NCBI RefSeq assembly: GCF_900609065.1
Contig: NZ_UXAU01000041.1
Span: 62,001 to 126,000 of the forward strand
From: Arthrobacter ulcerisalmonis
GTDB taxonomy: Bacteria > Actinomycetota > Actinomycetes > Actinomycetales > Micrococcaceae
DNA: 64,000 bases
Direction: 5' to 3'
Below the pieces are notes generated by a model. That model saw only the letters and a program-made list of their open reading frames with translations. It did no database searches and was not told the DNA's origin. Position numbers and translations under genes: made by a program. Shown here piece by piece: positions 54,068 through 63,816 of this stretch. Numbering within the stretch: the first letter of the stretch is position 1; every line of letters starts with the position of its first letter.

Positions 54068-55681
54068 TTGGACGCCTTGGAAATCGCACGCTGGCAATTC
54101 GGAATCACCACCGTGTATCACTTCATGATGGTGCCCCTGACCATTGGGTTGGGGTTGGTGGTGGCCGTCATCCAGACCGCCTGGCACCGGACGGGAAAGC
54201 CCGAGTACCTCCGGATGACCAAGTTCTGGGGCAAGTTGTTCCTCATCAACTTCATCATGGGTGTGGCCACCGGCATCGTGCAGGAGTTCCAATTCGGGAT
54301 GGCATGGAGTGAGTACAGCCGATTCGTCGGTGATGTCTTTGGCACCCCACTAGCCCTCGAGGCGCTGCTGGCGTTCTTCGTCGAGTCCACATTCCTAGGC
54401 CTCTGGATCTTCGGCTGGAAGCAGCTGAAGCCCGGAATCCACCTCGCGTGCCTGTGGATCGCAGTCATCGGATCCGTCTTCTCCGCCTACTTCATCATCG
54501 TGGCCAACAGCTGGATGCAACACCCGGTGGGGGTTGAGATGGTGGATGGCAGGCCGGTGATGGTTGACGCCTGGGCCGTCTTCACCAACAACACCGCCAT
54601 GGTGGCAGTCCCGCACACCATCTTTGGCGCCCTCGCCGTAGCCGGCGGTTTCCTCTTGGGCATTGCCTGGTACCACCTGTGGCGCCGCCGCCGTGACGGG
54701 ATCGACACGGTTGGCACCGATGGCAAGGTCATCGTGGGCGAATCGGCAGCTATCCCCGGCCGCGACAAGGCAGACCACGCAGTCTGGATTCGCTCCCTCC
54801 GCATCGGCGCAGTGGTGGCCATGATCTCCTTCGCGGGGACTGCCTTCACCGGCGACCTGCAGGGCAAACTCATGTTTGAGCAGCAGCCCATGAAGATGGC
54901 CGCCGCCGAGGCCGCCTGCCACGACGGAACCGGGTTCTCGATCTTGAGCATCGGCAACCTGGGCGCGCAGAACTGCGACGAAATCGTGGCCGTCATCGAG
55001 GTGCCGGGCATCCTCTCCTTCCTGGCTAAAGGCGACTTCACCACCGAGGTCAAGGGCGTGAACACCCTGCTTCCCGAGTACCAGGAGAAGTACGGCACCA
55101 ACCTGCCGGACAACCCCATTTACGGTGAGCGCGCCGGCAGCGAAATCGACTACTTGCCCGTCATGGAGGTCACCTACTGGGGTTTCCGGATGATGATCGG
55201 TTTCGGTGGACTAGCCGCCTTTGCAGCGCTCGTTGCCCTGTGGATTGCCCGTAAGGGGACCGTCCCCGAGTCCAAGTGGCTGATGCGTTTGGCGATCTTC
55301 GGGATCCTGGCCCCGTTTGGTGCCAACGCCGCAGGATGGATCTTCACCGAGATGGGTCGGCAGCCGTTCGTGGTGGCACCAAACCCTGACCCCAGTGGTA
55401 TTGACCAAGTGTTCATGTTCACCGCAGCTGCAGTTTCGCCGGGTGTGACCGTCGGCGAGTTGATCGCCTCCCTGGTCGCGCTGTCCGCCGTCTACGCTGT
55501 CCTCCTGGTGGTGGAGGTGAAGCTGCTGGTGAAATACATTCGCGGTGGAGTGGTGTCCGCCATGCCGGAACTGGCCCACGCGCCGTCGGACGCCAACAGT
55601 GGCGACGGCGGGAAGAAAGACGGCGACGGCGGTCCGGGGGACGGCAAACCCACCGACGACGTCCTGGCATTCGCCTACTAG
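54068..55681 (+). CDS. cydA: CydA, cytochrome bd oxidase subunit I
   Basis: The heme-bearing subunit of cytochrome bd, a high-affinity quinol oxidase in the membrane. The TTG at 54068 (MDALEIARWQFGITTVYHF) matches the usual N-terminus and has AGGGA upstream; an in-frame TTG at 54050 is possible. The 537 residues carry heme-ligand regions such as EFQFGMAWSEYSRFVGDVFG and the GRQPF segment. The quinol loop is the short type and holds Cys284 and Cys303, 19 residues apart, as in the mycobacterial enzyme where they form a disulfide. A Gly/Asp/Lys-rich tail ends the protein. cydB follows after 14 bases. Confidence 0.96.
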   Translation: MDALEIARWQFGITTVYHFMMVPLTIGLGLVVAVIQTAWHRTGKPEYLRMTKFWGKLFLINFIMGVATGIVQEFQFGMAWSEYSRFVGDVFGTPLALEALLAFFVESTFLGLWIFGWKQLKPGIHLACLWIAVIGSVFSAYFIIVANSWMQHPVGVEMVDGRPVMVDAWAVFTNNTAMVAVPHTIFGALAVAGGFLLGIAWYHLWRRRRDGIDTVGTDGKVIVGESAAIPGRDKADHAVWIRSLRIGAVVAMISFAGTAFTGDLQGKLMFEQQPMKMAAAEAACHDGTGFSILSIGNLGAQNCDEIVAVIEVPGILSFLAKGDFTTEVKGVNTLLPEYQEKYGTNLPDNPIYGERAGSEIDYLPVMEVTYWGFRMMIGFGGLAAFAALVALWIARKGTVPESKWLMRLAIFGILAPFGANAAGWIFTEMGRQPFVVAPNPDPSGIDQVFMFTAAAVSPGVTVGELIASLVALSAVYAVLLVVEVKLLVKYIRGGVVSAMPELAHAPSDANSGDGGKKDGDGGPGDGKPTDDVLAFAY

Positions 55682-55695
55682 GGAACGGGAACACC

Positions 55696-56745
55696 ATGGA
55701 AATCCTGCCGACTATCTGGTTCATTGCGATCGCCGTGCTCTGGACGGGGTACCTCTTCCTTGAGGGCTTCGACCTGGGCGTCGGCATGCTCATGAAGTTG
55801 TTTGCCCGCGATAATACCGAGCGCCGCATTCTCCTGAACACGGTGGGTCCGGTCTGGGACGGTAACGAAGTCTGGCTGTTGACTGCCGCCGGAGCCACGT
55901 TCGCCGCCTTCCCGCTGTGGTACGCCTCCCTGTTCTCGGCGCTCTATCTGCCCTTGCTGGTGGTCTTGCTGGCATTGATCTTCCGGGCGGTCGCGTTCGA
56001 ATATCGCGGCAAGGTGGACTCTGACTCCTGGCGGACCCGTTGGGACTGGGCCATTGCCGTGGGGTCGTTCTTCGCAGCGTTTGGGGTGGGGGCCGCGCTG
56101 GCCTTGACCACTACGGGCCTGCCGCTCAACGCGAACGGGGACCGCGAGGGCGGCCCGCTGGCCTGGTTCAGCGGCTACGCCATCCTTGGTGGCTTCGCCG
56201 TGGTGGGTTTCGCCCTGGTGCACGCGTTGGCGTTCCTGGCGTTGAAGACCGACGGCGAGATCCGGCACCGGGCGCGCCGGTGGTTCGTCCGGCTCCTCCC
56301 CGTCCTGCTCCTACCCATCGCCGGCTGGGCGCTCAGCGTCCAGCTCCTGGATGGCAAGACGTGGACGTGGGTTGCGCTGGCTGTTGCGCTGGTGGCCGCT
56401 GGTGCTGCCTGGTACCTGGGGCGACGCGACCTGGAGGGTCGCTCGTTCGCAGCGTTGGGCCTGTTCCTGGCCCTGGGTACGGCGTCTATTTTCGGTGCGG
56501 TCTTCCCCGTGGTGCTGCCGTCGACGCTTGATTCGGCATTTGACCTGACTATCTCCAACGCCTCCTCGTCGGACTACACGTTGGGGCTGATGAGTGTTGT
56601 TGCCGCAGTAGGGCTGCCGTTGGTGATTGCCTACCAGGCGTGGACCTACTGGGTGTTCCGGCGCCGGGTCAGCGCCGAGCAGATCCCCGAGGCGCACAGT
56701 TTCCTGCCGGCGATCGCCGCCAAAGCCTTCCTCAACAAGGGCTGA
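55696..56745 (+). CDS. cydB: CydB, cytochrome bd oxidase subunit II
   Basis: The second membrane subunit of cytochrome bd. The 349 residues begin MEILPTIWFIAIAVLWTGYLFLEGFDLGVGML, the typical start, and include TVGPVWDGNEVWLLTAAGATFAAFP and FRAVAFEYRGK. About nine spans are predicted, the last near 315-335 (AYQAWTYWVFRRRV). The start follows cydA by 14 bases and the stop lies one base before cydDC, so cydA-cydB-cydDC is one operon. Confidence 0.96.
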   Translation: MEILPTIWFIAIAVLWTGYLFLEGFDLGVGMLMKLFARDNTERRILLNTVGPVWDGNEVWLLTAAGATFAAFPLWYASLFSALYLPLLVVLLALIFRAVAFEYRGKVDSDSWRTRWDWAIAVGSFFAAFGVGAALALTTTGLPLNANGDREGGPLAWFSGYAILGGFAVVGFALVHALAFLALKTDGEIRHRARRWFVRLLPVLLLPIAGWALSVQLLDGKTWTWVALAVALVAAGAAWYLGRRDLEGRSFAALGLFLALGTASIFGAVFPVVLPSTLDSAFDLTISNASSSDYTLGLMSVVAAVGLPLVIAYQAWTYWVFRRRVSAEQIPEAHSFLPAIAAKAFLNKG

Positions 56746-56746
56746 G

Positions 56747-59700
56747 ATGCGTCCACGTTTTCCCGCCGGCCCAGCCACGCGATTCGCCATCTACTGGCTG
56801 GGGTTCCTTGCCGCAGTGAAGGCATTGTCCTTGGTGCTGATCGCCCAGGCTATCGCCACCATGCTTGCAGGCCTGGCCAGCGGGGATTCCGCGTGGGCTG
56901 ACCAGCTGACCCTTGGCCTGGTGGGCGTGGTGCTGCGGTCGGTCACCGTCTGGGCCCAGGCCGTGGCCGCCCGCCGCGCCGCGCTGGGGATCAAGGAAGA
57001 ACTGCGCGCCAGTCTCCTGGCGCACGCGCTACGAAACGGTGCGCGGGCCACTGGCCCAGCAGACGGCGGGCTCGCGGTGCTGGCCTCCCGAGGCCTGGAC
57101 GCGCTGGACAACTACTACACGCAGTTTCTGCCGGCGCTGGTCAACTGCGCCACCATTCCCTTGCTGATCGGCGCCCGGATCCTGTTCGCGGACTGGGTCA
57201 GCGCTGTGGTGGTGGTCCTGACGGTGCCGCTGGTACCCCTGTTCATGGTCCTCATCGGCCGGTACACGGAGGACGAGGTCCGGGATGCTCAAGCGTCCCT
57301 GACCCGGCTGTCCGCCCACATGCTCGAGCTCGCCAAAGGTCTCCCGGTCCTGGTGGGCCTGGGCCGGGCCACAGCGCAGCGCAAGGCCCTCGAGGAAATC
57401 TCGGAGGAATACCGCACCAAGACGATGGGCACGTTGCGGACGGCGTTCCTCTCCTCCCTTGCGCTGGAACTGATCGCCACGATCTCGGTGGCCGTGGTGG
57501 CAGTGTTCATTGGCGTACGCCTGGTCCACGGCGAGATGCCTCTGGAGGCGGGCCTGCTGGCACTGATCCTGGCACCTGACTGCTACCTGCCACTGCGCGA
57601 ACTCGGCACCGCACACCACGCCAGCGACGACGGCCGGGTGGCACTCACCCAGACCACTGATGTGCTGGCCGCACCGGTAGCCACTCCGCTCGCGGTCACT
57701 GGCGACGCCCTCGGCCGCCCCGGCGTTTCAGCCGGTGCTCCCTCGAACGACGTCGGCGCCCGGGTCTCCGACGCAACGCGCGCCGGGCTGCCAGCTACGG
57801 GAGTCTCCGTTACTCCGCTGACGGTCACGGACCTGGCGGTGACGTACAGCGGGAGGGGCACTCCCGCCGTCGGGCCCTTGTCCTTCACCGCGCCGGCCGG
57901 ACTGATTACCGCACTGGACGGCCCAAGCGGTGCCGGCAAGAGCACCGTCCTGGGTGTCTTGGCCGGCACGGTCGGAGATGGCGTCGGGACCACCGTACGG
58001 GGGAGCCTCACCGGGCTGGATCGGAATGCCATCGCCTGGGTACCGCAGCACCCCGTCCTGGTGGCAGACACCGTGCTGGATGAGGTGCTGCTGTACCTCA
58101 GCGTCGCGCCAGGACCGGACCCGGTGGATCTGCACGTGCTCGCCATGCGATGCCTTGACAGGGCAGCGGCAGGCCACCTGGCCGGCAAACACCCGGCGGA
58201 GCTCAGCCCTGGCGAGTTGCGTCGCGTTGCCTTGGCCCGCGGCTTCGCGCGGCTCGAAACCGGAGCAACCCTGCTCCTTCTGGACGAGCCCACGGCGCAC
58301 CTGGACCAAGTGTCTGCCCGCGTGGTTGAGGACGCCGTGGCCGCGCTCCGTGGACGGGTGACTGTCATCTTGGTGGCACACGAGGAACGCACCCGCGCGC
58401 TGGCGGACCACCTCGTGGCGGTGGGCAGCGAAGCCACCCCTGTAGCAGCGGCGCCTGCCCACACCGCCGGTGCATCCGTGCAGGGCGCCGCCGCGCCCAC
58501 TGTGCCGGTGCCACCGGGATCCAACGCTGAAAACCCACGTCAATCCGCAGGGACTGGCCACGGTTCTGCTGCCCACACGGACCCAAGCCCAGAGCCCACC
58601 GCTGCCGGCCGCCTGCTGGCTCGGCTCCTGGCTGCAGTCCGTGGCAAGTTCATCGCGGCCGCCGTGGTGGGTACCTTGGCCGCGCTCTTTGCGGTCGCAT
58701 TGTCCGGCCTGTCCGGCTGGTTGATCATCAGGGCGAGCGAGCAACCGCCCATCCTGTACCTGTTGGGTGCGATCGTTGGCGTGCGCTTCTTCGGGATCGG
58801 CCGGGCGGTGCTGCGGTACTGGGAACGCCTCCTGTTGCACGATGCCGTCTTCGCGGCGCTCACCAGCCTCCGCGGCCGGCTGTGGGCGTCGCTGAGCCGG
58901 CGGGCCATGTCGCTGCGGCGGCTGCTTCAGGGCGGGAACGTCCTGGGCACCATCGTGGACGACGTCGACACGATCCGCGACCTGCTGCCCCGTGTCGTCC
59001 TGCCGCCCGTTACCGCCGTCGCCGTCTTTGCGCTGGCCTTGGTGGCTACCGGGCTGACAGGGCCTGCAGCGATTCCCGCCGTCGTCATCGCGGGGATTGC
59101 CAGCCTGGTGGTCGCTCCTGTCGTTGCGCTGTGGGGTGACCGGGCGTCAGCCAGCACCGAACAGCGGTTGCGGGCGGGAGTACTACGGCGAATCTCTGCG
59201 GCCCTCGATGCCCGCGCAGAATTACACGTCAACGGCGTGGCGGCACAGGTCCTGGCGGGGCTCCGGGCGGACGATCGCGACGCCACCCGGGCATCGCAGC
59301 GTTCCGCGTGGGCCGACGGCCTGGGGCAGGCCATCACTACCGCAAGCTGTTGCGTTGCCGCATTGGCGACCGGCTGGCTGGTGGCGCCGGCAGTCCTTGC
59401 TGGCGCACTGGACCCGGCCATCGCGGCTGTGCTGGTCCTCCTGGTGCTCGCGCTGGTGGAACCTTTTTCGGCGATGACGACGGCGGTCCGCCAGTATCCC
59501 GCGTTGCGTGCCGTCCTGCGGCGGGTCGGGGAGTCCGGCGCCCTGGACGGCGCAACCACAGACGAACAGTCTGCCGCCGAAACGGGCCTGGTGCCGGTGC
59601 CGGCACGTCGCGGCGGTCTGCCGGGTATCCAACTCACGGGTGTTTCGGCTGCCTGGCCCGGAGGTCCCGATGTTTTCGCTGCGGTTGATGCTGTGGCGGA

Positions 59701-60301
59701 GCCTGGCCGCTGGCTGGCCATCACCGGGCCCTCCGGAGCAGGCAAGTCAACGCTCCTGTCCGTTCTCTTGGGGTTCCTGCCCGTCTCCGCCGGTTCAGTA
59801 GCCGCCACCGGCCGGGTCGCCTGGTGCCCACAGGAGGCGCACCTGTTTGATTCCACCATCCGTGGCAACCTGCTCCTGGGCAGGCACGTTCAAACCACCG
59901 GCGAGGCGCCCGGCGACTCAGACCTCATGGCCGCCATCGGGTCAGTAGGTCTGAGTGAACTGCTGGCTCGGTTGCCTGAGGGTCTGGCGACGAGGATCGG
60001 ACCCGGAGGAGCGTTCCTCAGCGGCGGTGAACGCCAGCGACTGGCGGTAGCACGAACCCTGCTCACGGGTACCGAGGTGATCCTGCTGGACGAACCAACG
60101 GCGCACCTTGACGCAGATTCTGCAGCCGCCATGCTTGCTGACCTCCGGCAGGGCCTCTCCCACCGGACCGTGGTGTTGGTGACCCACAATCCGGCAGACA
60201 TCATGCCAACTGACGCGCGGCTGGAGCTGTCAGCGCCTAACCGTGGCGGATTGGCGGACTACGCGGTGGACCCGCTCCAGGCGCTCCACAGCTCCGCATA
60301 A
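56747..60301 (+). CDS. cydDC: CydDC, fused heterodimeric ABC exporter for cytochrome bd assembly
   Basis: CydD and CydC fused into 1184 residues, as in several actinobacteria. CydDC exports reduced thiols (glutathione and cysteine in E. coli) and is needed for cytochrome bd assembly; actinobacteria use mycothiol, so the cargo may differ. First half: about six spans, then Walker A GPSGAGKST near 393, signature LSPGELRRV near 487, Walker B LLLLDEP near 510. A Pro/Ala linker (about 565-630) leads to the second half: spans from about 640, Walker A GPSGAGKSTLL near 993, signature LSGGERQRLA near 1090, Walker B VILLDEP. The 3' end overlaps the convergent exporter gene by 43 bases. Confidence 0.94.
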   Translation: MRPRFPAGPATRFAIYWLGFLAAVKALSLVLIAQAIATMLAGLASGDSAWADQLTLGLVGVVLRSVTVWAQAVAARRAALGIKEELRASLLAHALRNGARATGPADGGLAVLASRGLDALDNYYTQFLPALVNCATIPLLIGARILFADWVSAVVVVLTVPLVPLFMVLIGRYTEDEVRDAQASLTRLSAHMLELAKGLPVLVGLGRATAQRKALEEISEEYRTKTMGTLRTAFLSSLALELIATISVAVVAVFIGVRLVHGEMPLEAGLLALILAPDCYLPLRELGTAHHASDDGRVALTQTTDVLAAPVATPLAVTGDALGRPGVSAGAPSNDVGARVSDATRAGLPATGVSVTPLTVTDLAVTYSGRGTPAVGPLSFTAPAGLITALDGPSGAGKSTVLGVLAGTVGDGVGTTVRGSLTGLDRNAIAWVPQHPVLVADTVLDEVLLYLSVAPGPDPVDLHVLAMRCLDRAAAGHLAGKHPAELSPGELRRVALARGFARLETGATLLLLDEPTAHLDQVSARVVEDAVAALRGRVTVILVAHEERTRALADHLVAVGSEATPVAAAPAHTAGASVQGAAAPTVPVPPGSNAENPRQSAGTGHGSAAHTDPSPEPTAAGRLLARLLAAVRGKFIAAAVVGTLAALFAVALSGLSGWLIIRASEQPPILYLLGAIVGVRFFGIGRAVLRYWERLLLHDAVFAALTSLRGRLWASLSRRAMSLRRLLQGGNVLGTIVDDVDTIRDLLPRVVLPPVTAVAVFALALVATGLTGPAAIPAVVIAGIASLVVAPVVALWGDRASASTEQRLRAGVLRRISAALDARAELHVNGVAAQVLAGLRADDRDATRASQRSAWADGLGQAITTASCCVAALATGWLVAPAVLAGALDPAIAAVLVLLVLALVEPFSAMTTAVRQYPALRAVLRRVGESGALDGATTDEQSAAETGLVPVPARRGGLPGIQLTGVSAAWPGGPDVFAAVDAVAEPGRWLAITGPSGAGKSTLLSVLLGFLPVSAGSVAATGRVAWCPQEAHLFDSTIRGNLLLGRHVQTTGEAPGDSDLMAAIGSVGLSELLARLPEGLATRIGPGGAFLSGGERQRLAVARTLLTGTEVILLDEPTAHLDADSAAAMLADLRQGLSHRTVVLVTHNPADIMPTDARLELSAPNRGGLADYAVDPLQALHSSA

Positions 60302-62046
60302 GGCCCGCCAGCGTCCACCAGGTCCTGGTGCGGGCCGGACTCGACGATTCTGCCAGCTGCCATGACCACCACCCGGTCAGCGGAGACCGCCTGTGAGAGC
60401 CGGTGGGCAATGACGATTCCGGTCCTGCCGGCCAGCACTGCGGTGGCTGCCTGGTCAAGCAATCGAGCGGATCCGGTGCCCGCCTCTGCCGTTGCCTCAT
60501 CCAGGATGACGATAGGGGCGTCCCGCAGGATCAACCGCGCCAACGCCACCTGCTGGGCCTGCTCGGCGCTGAGTTCGTAGCCGCCGGCGCCCACGCTGGT
60601 GTCGAGTCCGTCGGCGAGCTCCTGCACCCAGGCCGCCCCCACCCGCTCCAATGCGGTGAGCAGATCGGCGTCGGACGCATCCGGAGCGGCCAACCGCAGA
60701 TCCTCAGCCAACGATCCACTGAACACGTGGACATCCTGGCTGACCAGGGTGATCAGCGCGCGCAGCTCTTCCGCAGAGGTGCCTGCCGTGTCGCGCCCAG
60801 CCACCCGGATGGTACCGCTGTCCGGCTGCTGCAGGCCCATCAGGAGCTTTGCCACCGACGTTTTGCCGGCGCCTGAGGCGCCAACCAGTGCAACCCGCTC
60901 ACCATCCTTGACGCTCAAGCTGATACCCCTGACGGCAGGCAGCTGTCCAGGATAGGAAAACGTCAACCTGTCGACGTCGATTGCGGGACCCGGCGGAAGG
61001 GTGGCTGGCGGAGGGGTTCCCGCTGCGGCGTCAGTCCTTCGTGACGTCGGCGAAGCTTCTCCCAGCTGGGTGAGGCCAATCATGCGGCTCAACCCGGCGC
61101 CAGCCTTCTGCAGCTCATCGAACTCACCCAGGACCAGGCCAATGGGGTCGAAGAGGCGGTAGAAGTACAGGGCTGCCGCGGTGGCGGCTCCCAGCGAGAG
61201 ACCATCGGTGGTGACCAGCCAGAAGCCTGTCGCCAGGATGGCGGCGAGGCCGATCAGCTCGGCGAGGTTGAGGCGGTTGAAGAAGCGGGTCAGCAGGTTG
61301 ACGCCGGTGGGGTGCAGTGCAATCGCTTCACGTGAGGCGGTAGCCACCAAATCGGCGTGGGCAGGGCCCTGCTGCAGTGCCATGACGGTGTGGGCGCCGT
61401 GCACTGTTTCGAGTACCTGCTCCGTCCGGTTGGCCTCGGCGATCCGGACATCCCGATAGACGGGACCGGTGCGCCGGAGGAACCAGCGCAGGGACACGAT
61501 CTGCAGCGGAGCGGCCAACAGCGCGGCAATCATGAAACGCCAATCCATGACACCTAGGCCAACAACCGTGACAGCGATGGTGAAGGCGGCGGTGGTGAAT
61601 GCCGGCAGTACTCCCGAGATGGCCTCGCTGACGGCCTCAACGTCCCCTGAAACCCGGGCCACCACGTCGCCGGTACCAGCCCGTTCAATACGCGCAAGGG
61701 ACTGCCGGGTGGCGGCGGCGAAAACTTCCTCGCGGAGGCTGACCAAGGCCCCCTCGCAGATCTTGGCCAGCATGACCTGGCCAAGAATGCCCAAGCCGGC
61801 ACCTGCCAGGCCCGCACCTAGGAGTCCCAGCGCAGCCCACCACAAGAGGGAGGCCTCTGACCCGCCAGCGACCACGTTGACCATGCCCCCTAGGATGGCG
61901 GGCACGGCAAGACCGCAGCAGGCCGCCAGCAACAGCACCGCCACCGTGCCGGTCAACAGCATCGGACGGCGTCGAAGGATCTGCCAGAGTCGGGTGCGGG
62001 TCTGCGCTGAACTGGCGATAGGAAGAAGCTCGTGCAGTGCGCTCAT
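60259..62046 (-). CDS. ABC exporter half-transporter with degenerate signature motif
   Basis: A type IV ABC half-transporter of 595 residues: six spans (about 35-330) and a nucleotide-binding domain from about 360. Walker A is intact (GASGAGKTSVAKLL, near 388) as are Walker B (IVILDEAT, near 512) and the H-loop (IVIAHRLS, near 548). The signature, however, reads LSAEQAQQVALARL instead of LSGGQ. Its partner has the reverse pattern, so the pair should form one functional ATP site. The ATG overlaps the stop of the upstream exporter gene (4 bases). The 3' end overlaps cydDC on the opposite strand. Substrate unknown. Confidence 0.92.
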   Translation of the reverse strand: MSALHELLPIASSAQTRTRLWQILRRRPMLLTGTVAVLLLAACCGLAVPAILGGMVNVVAGGSEASLLWWAALGLLGAGLAGAGLGILGQVMLAKICEGALVSLREEVFAAATRQSLARIERAGTGDVVARVSGDVEAVSEAISGVLPAFTTAAFTIAVTVVGLGVMDWRFMIAALLAAPLQIVSLRWFLRRTGPVYRDVRIAEANRTEQVLETVHGAHTVMALQQGPAHADLVATASREAIALHPTGVNLLTRFFNRLNLAELIGLAAILATGFWLVTTDGLSLGAATAAALYFYRLFDPIGLVLGEFDELQKAGAGLSRMIGLTQLGEASPTSRRTDAAAGTPPPATLPPGPAIDVDRLTFSYPGQLPAVRGISLSVKDGERVALVGASGAGKTSVAKLLMGLQQPDSGTIRVAGRDTAGTSAEELRALITLVSQDVHVFSGSLAEDLRLAAPDASDADLLTALERVGAAWVQELADGLDTSVGAGGYELSAEQAQQVALARLILRDAPIVILDEATAEAGTGSARLLDQAATAVLAGRTGIVIAHRLSQAVSADRVVVMAAGRIVESGPHQDLVDAGGPYAELWSAWSGSTA

Positions 62047-63809
62047 GCCTGCACCAGCTCGCGGTAGCCGGTCAGGGTGGCCAGGAGCTCGCGGTGCGTG
62101 CCGCGGGCCGGGCCCGGACCCACCACATTCGCCACGATCACTTGGTCACAGGTGGCCAGAAGTGCTGGACTGGTGGTGATCAAGATCAGGATCTTGTCCG
62201 GGAAACGGCGGAGCCCCTCGGCGATCATCCCCTCCGTGACAGAATCCACGGCTGTAGACGGGTCATGCAGGACAATGATGGGCTGCGGCTGGTGCAGCGC
62301 CCGGCCCAGGACCAGCCGCTGCCGCTGCCCGCCGGAGAGTTCAGTTCCACCGTTGGTGAGGTGGGATGCGAGGCCCGCGGGACGGTGATTGAGTACGTCC
62401 GAGACGGCCGAGGCCGCTAGTGCCCGGTGTTCGGCGCCAGCCGAGTCGTTGGCCCGGCCCGCCAGGTTGGCTGCGATAGTCCCGGTGAAAAGGGAGGCAT
62501 CATGCGCTGCGGCAAAGATGCGCGAACGGCCATGACGTGGGTCAACGTCGGCAACGTCGTGGCCGTCCACCGTGATCCAGCCACGCGGTGCAGGATCGTG
62601 GAAACCCAGGACCCCCATTAACTGCTTCGCCCTCGCCGAATCGGGAACCACCAGACCCACCACCTCACCCTGCTTGGCGCTAAAAGCTGGCAGATCCAGT
62701 CCGTCCGCGGAGGTGCCAGCGAAGGCCAGTTCGGCCCCCACGGTGCCTGCGGTTGCCGCAGCAGCGCTGCCGGCAATCGTCCCGCCCGTCGCCGCGGCGA
62801 GGGCCGGCGCTTCCGCGAGGAAGGCGCTCAGTCGCCGGCTCGATCCCCGTTTCTGCGCCAGCTCAACACCAACAAAGCCCAACCGCATCATGGGCCCCTG
62901 GACGAATTGCGCCAGTCCCACCACTGCCACAAAATCACCAACTGAAAGTTGGCCGGCCAAGGCCAGTTGGGCGGCGTAGAGCGCAATACCCGCCAGGAAC
63001 GTCGTGGAAAGCGCAGTTCCCACTCCCAGGTACGCCGCTTTTGACCGGATGGCCCGGAGGGCCGCGGCATAGGACCGCTGGCTGGCCGTCCGGTAGCGTT
63101 CGGCGGCGGCGTCCTCGGCACCCAGGCCCTTCAGGACCCGCATCCCCGTCACAAAGTCCGTGGCGAGCGCACCGGCGTGGGCCGCCGTCGCCTGCTCCTC
63201 TTCGCTGCGGCGTTCCAGCGGCCGGGACAGGAAATGCATCACGGTCAGCATCAGGGGAGTGGCCACCAGGACAGCGAGCCCCAGCGGCACGGAGATGGCC
63301 AGGAGCGCTACCGCCGTTGTCGCCACTGCGGCGGCAGCTCCGACGGACCCGCCGACCAGCCATGCCAGGCCGGCGATCCTGTCCGTATCCGACGAGGTGA
63401 TGGACATGACCTCGCCCGGAGCTCTCCGGTGCCGCATTCCGCGCGGATCCAGGACCCTGGTGATCGCCAGTTGGCGCAGGTCATGGGAGCCGAAAGAGTA
63501 GGCCCGAACGGTCAGCCGCATGCCGATGCGCCACGAGAACGCCAGTACCAGGAAGACACCCGCCAGGATGGCCAGCCACACCCCCAGGGCTGCGCCGTCC
63601 GCCGGTGCCAACGCATTGTCGACGACGGCGCCAATCACCACCGGGACCAGGGCCTCGCAGACCTGATGCGCAACAAAGCCGCCTGTCCCCAGGAGGACCA
63701 ACCAGCCGCGACGGCCGCCGAAAATCGCCAGCCGGGACAGTCGTCCGTCCGTCCACTGCGTGAAGGGGGGATTTTTCGGGCGCTGGGCATCATTTCGGCG
63801 TGACGGCAT
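62043..63809 (-). CDS. ABC exporter half-transporter with degenerate Walker motifs
   Basis: Partner of the preceding protein, 588 residues from ATG 63809, which lies 7 bases after a TAGTAT box; ATG 63818 is the alternative. Six spans precede a domain in which the Walker A region reads VVPDSARAKQLMGVL with no GKS/T, Walker B reads IIVLHDPSTAVD with His for Asp, and the H-loop histidine is Thr (LILITTSP). The signature LSGGQRQRLVLGRAL is intact. With its partner it makes one canonical and one fully degenerate site. A DtxR/IdeR-like box overlaps the promoter, hinting at iron-linked export, perhaps of a siderophore. This is inference. Confidence 0.9.
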   Translation of the reverse strand: MPSRRNDAQRPKNPPFTQWTDGRLSRLAIFGGRRGWLVLLGTGGFVAHQVCEALVPVVIGAVVDNALAPADGAALGVWLAILAGVFLVLAFSWRIGMRLTVRAYSFGSHDLRQLAITRVLDPRGMRHRRAPGEVMSITSSDTDRIAGLAWLVGGSVGAAAAVATTAVALLAISVPLGLAVLVATPLMLTVMHFLSRPLERRSEEEQATAAHAGALATDFVTGMRVLKGLGAEDAAAERYRTASQRSYAAALRAIRSKAAYLGVGTALSTTFLAGIALYAAQLALAGQLSVGDFVAVVGLAQFVQGPMMRLGFVGVELAQKRGSSRRLSAFLAEAPALAAATGGTIAGSAAAATAGTVGAELAFAGTSADGLDLPAFSAKQGEVVGLVVPDSARAKQLMGVLGFHDPAPRGWITVDGHDVADVDPRHGRSRIFAAAHDASLFTGTIAANLAGRANDSAGAEHRALAASAVSDVLNHRPAGLASHLTNGGTELSGGQRQRLVLGRALHQPQPIIVLHDPSTAVDSVTEGMIAEGLRRFPDKILILITTSPALLATCDQVIVANVVGPGPARGTHRELLATLTGYRELVQA

Positions 63810-63816
63810 ATAGACC

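Noticed and set aside
57029-57619. 196-codon minus-strand frame inside cydDC
   Set aside because: Antisense of membrane spans of CydD; His/Gln-rich and without any motif.
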